Shown piece after piece: positions 60,745 through 64,000 of a DNA stretch of 64,000 nt. Position numbers and translations under genes: made by a program. Each line of letters starts with the position of its first letter. The first letter of the stretch is position 1. Origin of the DNA: Deltaproteobacteria bacterium (lineage in GTDB: Bacteria > Desulfobacterota > Desulfobacteria > Desulfobacterales > Desulfobacteraceae); assembly GCA_013151635.1 (NCBI GenBank), contig JAADHV010000086.1, positions 1 through 64,000 on the forward strand, given 5' to 3'. Under the pieces are notes generated by a model. That model was given only the letters and a program-made list of their open reading frames with translations. It had not been told where the DNA came from and did no database searches.

Positions 60745-61652
60745 TTGACCCCCTTTTTCATTTGCGGCATTATTTTGCGGCAAATATCCTGGGATAATTC
60801 GCACCGGGGATGGAATCGGCATCCGTCCGGCAGGCGGGTAAGCTCTGGAACCGATCCTTTGACAGATGCCGGCTCTTTTCCCGACGCTGCCTTGAGAAGC
60901 GCCTGGGTGTAAGGGTGTCCAGGGTTTTTGAAAACATCACTCATCCTTCCTTTTTCTATGATTCCGCCGGCATACATGACCACAACACTGTCACACATCT
61001 GGGCAGCCACACCAAGGTCATGTGTTATCAGAAGAAGAGATGTGTTGAACTGGGAGACTAAATTTTTGAGAAGTTCAATTATCTGTGCCTGAATAGTAAC
61101 ATCTAAAGACGTTGTAGGTTCATCTGCGATCAGCAAAGAGGGGTGTGATGCCAGTGCCATGGCGATCATCACCCGTTGTGCCATTCCCCCGCTGAACTCA
61201 TAAGGATATTGACTATACCTTTTACAAGGACAAGGAATCCCCACAAGTGCCATCAGGTCGACAGCCCTTTGCCTGGAGATTTTCCCGGAACAGTTTTCAT
61301 GGATTTTCACGGCCTCGGCTATTTGGTTGCCCACACTCAGGACAGGGTTAAGACATCCCGCAGGCTGCTCAAAAATCATTGCAATGTCCCGTCCCCTCAT
61401 TTTCCTCATGGCCTTTTTGTGGAGTGATAATAGATCCCTGCCGTTAAAAAATATTTTACCGCTGATCCGGGCATTTCCGGGTAGCAACCGCATGATGCCA
61501 AGTGCCACGATGGACTTGCCGCAACCCGATTCTCCAATCAAGCAGAGAGCTTCTCCTTTCCTTATCTTAAAGGATACTTCATCCGATGCCTGCACGACGC
61601 CCGCCCTGGTGGCAAAACTTATGTTTAAATTAACGATATCAAGTAAGCTCAC
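60720..61652 (-). CDS. OppD/DppD-type ABC transporter ATPase
   Basis: 310 residues: Walker A GESGCGKSIVALGI, signature FSGGMAQRVMIAMALA, Walker B LLIADEPTTSLDV, and the oligopeptide-transporter C-terminus CRFHPRCELSQDIC. The start is GTG at 61652, one base after the permease stop. Partner of the OppF-type ATPase. Confidence 0.88.
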   Translation of the reverse strand: MSLLDIVNLNISFATRAGVVQASDEVSFKIRKGEALCLIGESGCGKSIVALGIMRLLPGNARISGKIFFNGRDLLSLHKKAMRKMRGRDIAMIFEQPAGCLNPVLSVGNQIAEAVKIHENCSGKISRQRAVDLMALVGIPCPCKRYSQYPYEFSGGMAQRVMIAMALASHPSLLIADEPTTSLDVTIQAQIIELLKNLVSQFNTSLLLITHDLGVAAQMCDSVVVMYAGGIIEKGRMSDVFKNPGHPYTQALLKAASGKEPASVKGSVPELTRLPDGCRFHPRCELSQDICRKIMPQMKKGVKCHIQKKT

Positions 61653-61653
61653 T

Positions 61654-62493
61654 TTAATACTCTACAATATCATTTATTCGCATATCCAGTATGTCTCTAA
61701 GCCCGTCTCCAAGAAAATTAAAGGCCAGAACTGTGATCATGATCATCAGTCCGGGGAAGATCATGAGATGGGGAGCGCTCTCCATGAAAGGTTTCCCTTC
61801 ATTGAGCATGATACCCCACTCAGGTGTTGGCGGTTGAACACCCAGCCCGAGAAAGCTAAGCCCGGCAATGGAGATGATAATAGTACCCATATTCAGTGTT
61901 GCCAGTACAATGACAGGGGAAATGATATTCGGCAGGATGTGGCGGCTTGCTATACGCAGGTTGCTGCATCCGATTGCTCTGGCAGATTCGATGAAGCCTT
62001 CCTTTTTAATGGATAAGATGGAACCGCGTACCACCCTTGCATATCTGACCCATCCTACAGAGGTAAGGGCAATTATCAAATTCATTATTGATGAGCCAAG
62101 CAAGCCTGCAATAACCAGGGCCAGGATTATACCGGGAAAGGCTAGAAGGATATCGGCAAGTCTCATTATGATCTCATCGACAGCCCTCCCGAAATAGCCT
62201 GCAGCCGTACCCACGACCACACCAAAAAATACCTCTATGATGACCACGATTACTGCAATCATCAAAGAGATTCTGGTTCCATAAATAATTCTGCTCAATA
62301 TATCCCTGCCCACTGAATCAGTCCCCAGTAAATGTTTAATACTCGGAGATAATAGCCGTTGTGTTAAGTTCAGCTCCACTGGATCATACGGAGCTATATA
62401 CGGTGCCAGGATCGCAATGAAGGTCAATAACAATAATATAATCATTCCAAGGACAGCCAATCTGTCTTTTTTATTTGTAATATGCAGCAGCAT
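61654..62493 (-). CDS. OppC/DppC-type ABC permease
   Basis: 279 residues with about six helices and the EAA-like loop ARAIGCSNLRIASRHILPN (about residue 172). The N-terminal helix (VLGMIILLLLTFIAILAPYI) and LGTDSVGRDILSRIIYGTR are hallmarks of DppC/NikC permeases. It is three bases after the OppB-type gene. Dipeptide or nickel specificity cannot be told from this subunit. Confidence 0.88.
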   Translation of the reverse strand: MLLHITNKKDRLAVLGMIILLLLTFIAILAPYIAPYDPVELNLTQRLLSPSIKHLLGTDSVGRDILSRIIYGTRISLMIAVIVVIIEVFFGVVVGTAAGYFGRAVDEIIMRLADILLAFPGIILALVIAGLLGSSIMNLIIALTSVGWVRYARVVRGSILSIKKEGFIESARAIGCSNLRIASRHILPNIISPVIVLATLNMGTIIISIAGLSFLGLGVQPPTPEWGIMLNEGKPFMESAPHLMIFPGLMIMITVLAFNFLGDGLRDILDMRINDIVEY

Positions 62494-62496
62494 CTG

Positions 62497-63438
62497 TCAC
62501 TGTGTCCTTCCATACCGTATCCTCGGGTCAAGGAAAGCATAAAGTATATCCACAATAAGATTAGAGAGAACAAAGAAAAAGGCTATTATCAAAACAAATC
62601 CTTGAATTACCGGATAGTCCCTGGCATTGATCGAATCGACCAGGAAATGGCCGATGCCCGGCCAGGCAAAGACCTGCTCCACAATCACAACACCGGACAG
62701 CAAATGCGCGAACTGCATGCCAATGATAGTAACAACTGGAATCAAAGTATTTTTAAAAGCGTGTTTTCCAATCACCAATACTTCGTGCAGACCCTTGGCC
62801 CTTGCTGTCCTGATATAGTTTTCATTTAAAACTTCCAGCATGCTTGCACGCTGCAAACGCATCAAGATAGCAGTCATACTCGTTCCCAAGGTAATAGTTG
62901 GAAGAATCAGGTGGACTATACTCCCGGAACCATAAGTGGGAAACCAGCCAAGAATGACTCCGAAACACAGGATAAGGAGTAAGCCCAACCAAAAGTTGGG
63001 CATTGAGACGCCCCATAATGCAACAAACCGGATGACATTATCCAGAATTGAATTCTGTTTGACTGCCGAGATAACTCCAAACGGCAACGCAATAATGATA
63101 GCCAGCGCCATGGAGGAGGCAGCTAATTCAAATGTAGCCGGAAATCGTGCCCGGAATTCTTCGGCTACCGGTTCACCGGTCCTGAGAGAAATTCCAAAAT
63201 TGCCCTTGCTCAACATATGGAGCCATTGAGATAAGCGGATCAGCCGGGAGTTGTTCAACCCATGCCTTTCCATAAAGCTCTCCACCTCTGCAAGCTGGGG
63301 GTCATCAGCACGTTCTGCGGACAGGATTGCCTCGGCTGCATTCCCTGGTGCAAGAGTGAGTATGGAAAAAGACAGTATTGCCGATCCGAGCATTATCAGT
63401 ACGGCAAGAGCTAATCTGCCAGCGATAAATTTCACCAT
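62497..63438 (-). CDS. OppB/DppB-type ABC permease
   Basis: 313 residues, six helices, EAA loop RTARAKGLHEVLVIGKHAFK (about residue 205) and GVVIVEQVFAWPGIGHFLVD, typical of DppB/NikB. The ATG at 63438 begins the first helix and has AAGGAAG ahead; a TTG at 63462 in the same frame would add eight residues. It lies about 30 bases after the binding-protein gene. Confidence 0.87.
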   Translation of the reverse strand: MVKFIAGRLALAVLIMLGSAILSFSILTLAPGNAAEAILSAERADDPQLAEVESFMERHGLNNSRLIRLSQWLHMLSKGNFGISLRTGEPVAEEFRARFPATFELAASSMALAIIIALPFGVISAVKQNSILDNVIRFVALWGVSMPNFWLGLLLILCFGVILGWFPTYGSGSIVHLILPTITLGTSMTAILMRLQRASMLEVLNENYIRTARAKGLHEVLVIGKHAFKNTLIPVVTIIGMQFAHLLSGVVIVEQVFAWPGIGHFLVDSINARDYPVIQGFVLIIAFFFVLSNLIVDILYAFLDPRIRYGRTQ

Positions 63439-63463
63439 ATTATCTAAAGTCTTCCTTATCAAA

Positions 63464-63480
63464 GACCCGTTTACCGGGTC
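63464..63480 (-). terminator. small hairpin at the end of the binding-protein gene
   Basis: GACCCG and CGGGTC with a five-base loop, overlapping the stop codon of the binding-protein gene. No T-run follows, so it is more likely an mRNA 3'-end stabiliser or weak attenuator than a full terminator. Confidence 0.35.
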
Positions 63481-64000
63481 ATTACCACTTCTGTTAAATC
63501 CATATCAAACATCGTCGGCCCGTGTTTGAATCCCTGTACTCTCTTATTCATTACCACTGCCTTTATGATGTCATATAGTGGAATACATGGGTTGGCATTG
63601 TGCAATAAGGTCCATATTTCATCGCATCTGGCCCGCATCTGCACTTTATCCAAGGAGGTAAAGGCCGACTCAATCAAGGTATCCAACTTGTCTGAGTGAA
63701 AAGCATATGGCCACCCTTTGGAGTGATACTTTCCCCCTATCCCTATTCCCCCTGGAATTGAGGGCAGACATCCGCTATGGTGCAAAAATAGATCATACTC
63801 CCCTGTTTTCCGTTTGTCCCATGCATTTATAAGCGTTCTGATATTAAGTCTGATTCCCATACTTTTCAGCTGGGATTGAACCACAAGGGCAACCATATCA
63901 GCATTGGCCTCACCCGTGGGAACCAGAAGATCAACCTCAAAGTCTTTTCCATCCTTGTCCAGGATGCCATTGCCGTCCGAATCAACCCATCCGGCCTTTG
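63471..64000 (-). CDS. Opp/Dpp/Nik-type substrate-binding protein (C-terminal part)
   Basis: Partial gene: 176 codons from the window edge to TAA at 63471. It reads AGWVDSDGNGILDKDGKDF, then LVQSQLKSMGIRLNIR after a short gap, then CIPLYDIIKAVVMNKRVQGF and HGPTMFDMDLTEV, the C-terminal lobe of family-5 binding proteins. The DSDGNGILDKDG stretch has the D-x-D-G-x-G pattern of a calcium loop and is common in this family. The tail resembles nickel-type NikA as much as peptide binders. The signal peptide is outside the window. Confidence 0.85.
   Translation of the reverse strand, partial: KAGWVDSDGNGILDKDGKDFEVDLLVPTGEANADMVALVVQSQLKSMGIRLNIRTLINAWDKRKTGEYDLFLHHSGCLPSIPGGIGIGGKYHSKGWPYAFHSDKLDTLIESAFTSLDKVQMRARCDEIWTLLHNANPCIPLYDIIKAVVMNKRVQGFKHGPTMFDMDLTEVVMTR

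Noticed and set aside
1-64000. CRISPR arrays, tRNA or rRNA genes
   Set aside because: No regularly spaced repeats, no tRNA-like T-loop with acceptor stem, and no rRNA-like stretch noticed on either strand; a covariance scan would be decisive.

Overview
The window reads as a chromosomal segment of an anaerobic, probably sulfate-reducing deltaproteobacterium of the Desulfobacteraceae type (Desulfobacula/Desulfobacter-like). I infer this from gene content, not from a database match: a selenocysteine-type HdrA with HdrB and an HdrC/cytochrome b partner, multihaem cytochromes c with a membrane cytochrome b, a sulfide:quinone oxidoreductase with a DUF1641 partner, an FrhB-like protein, sigma-54 regulators, and a haem-binding chemoreceptor. 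Base composition is moderately AT-rich, and Shine-Dalgarno sites of the AGGAG type are common.

Layout. 0-2.4 kb: arnB-arnC-arnA (arnA cut by the window edge), lipid A aminoarabinose modification, minus strand. 2.4-3.9 kb: a graveyard of gene fragments (response-regulator start, IS4-like transposase, integrase N-terminus). 3.9-7.0 kb: an octahaem cytochrome, a cytochrome b and a trihaem cytochrome, probably one quinol/cytochrome c complex. 7.2-19.5 kb, minus strand: a proline racemase-family enzyme, an amidohydrolase and a PAS/sigma-54 activator, then a PotBCDA-type transporter behind a good -24/-12 promoter, then a double-length lysine-aminomutase-like radical SAM protein, an M23 peptidase and a decayed aminotransferase. 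20-23.2 kb: two CBS-domain proteins and a haem-c chemoreceptor. 23.3-27.2 kb: an accessory island with an IS66 remnant, two GNAT acetyltransferases, a broken tautomerase, a DUF5680-like protein and a group II intron remnant. 27.8-36.4 kb: aminotransferase, serC, trpB2, serA, a V4R/LuxR regulator, an ATPase and a second trpB2. 36.6-46.9 kb: a PAS histidine kinase, then a sulfur-linked group (Rrf2, SQR, DUF1641, receiver, Rrf2, MOSC, YcaO-TPR), a DUF2235 hydrolase with a lectin-like tail, and a GNAT. 46.9-54.2 kb: hdrC/cytochrome b, hdrB, hdrA(Sec), and a divergent FrhB-like gene. 54.2-59.6 kb: a histidine kinase, a tandem pair of Cys-rich GcvH-like proteins behind a -24/-12 promoter, archaemetzincin and an NtrC-type regulator. 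59.8-64 kb: an Opp/Dpp/Nik-type ABC transporter whose binding-protein gene runs off the end.

How the genes work together. Three parts seem most worth attention. (1) The Hdr operon: the hdrA frame is interrupted by UGA exactly where HdrA proteins have a conserved Cys, and a short stem-loop with an AGGUC loop follows, so this is a selenoprotein and not a frameshift. Its membrane partner combines a NarI-like cytochrome b, a c-haem site and four ferredoxin-type Cys clusters. (2) The 54-60 kb block: two paralogous GcvH-fold proteins that both lack the lipoyl lysine and both carry two copies of C-x12-C-x5-C-x2-C. They sit between a kinase and an NtrC-type regulator with an archaemetzincin, behind a sigma-54-like promoter. 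I do not recognise a described system with this make-up, and it is my best candidate for something new. (3) serA, serC and two nearly identical trpB2 genes, which fit tryptophan synthesis from O-phosphoserine.
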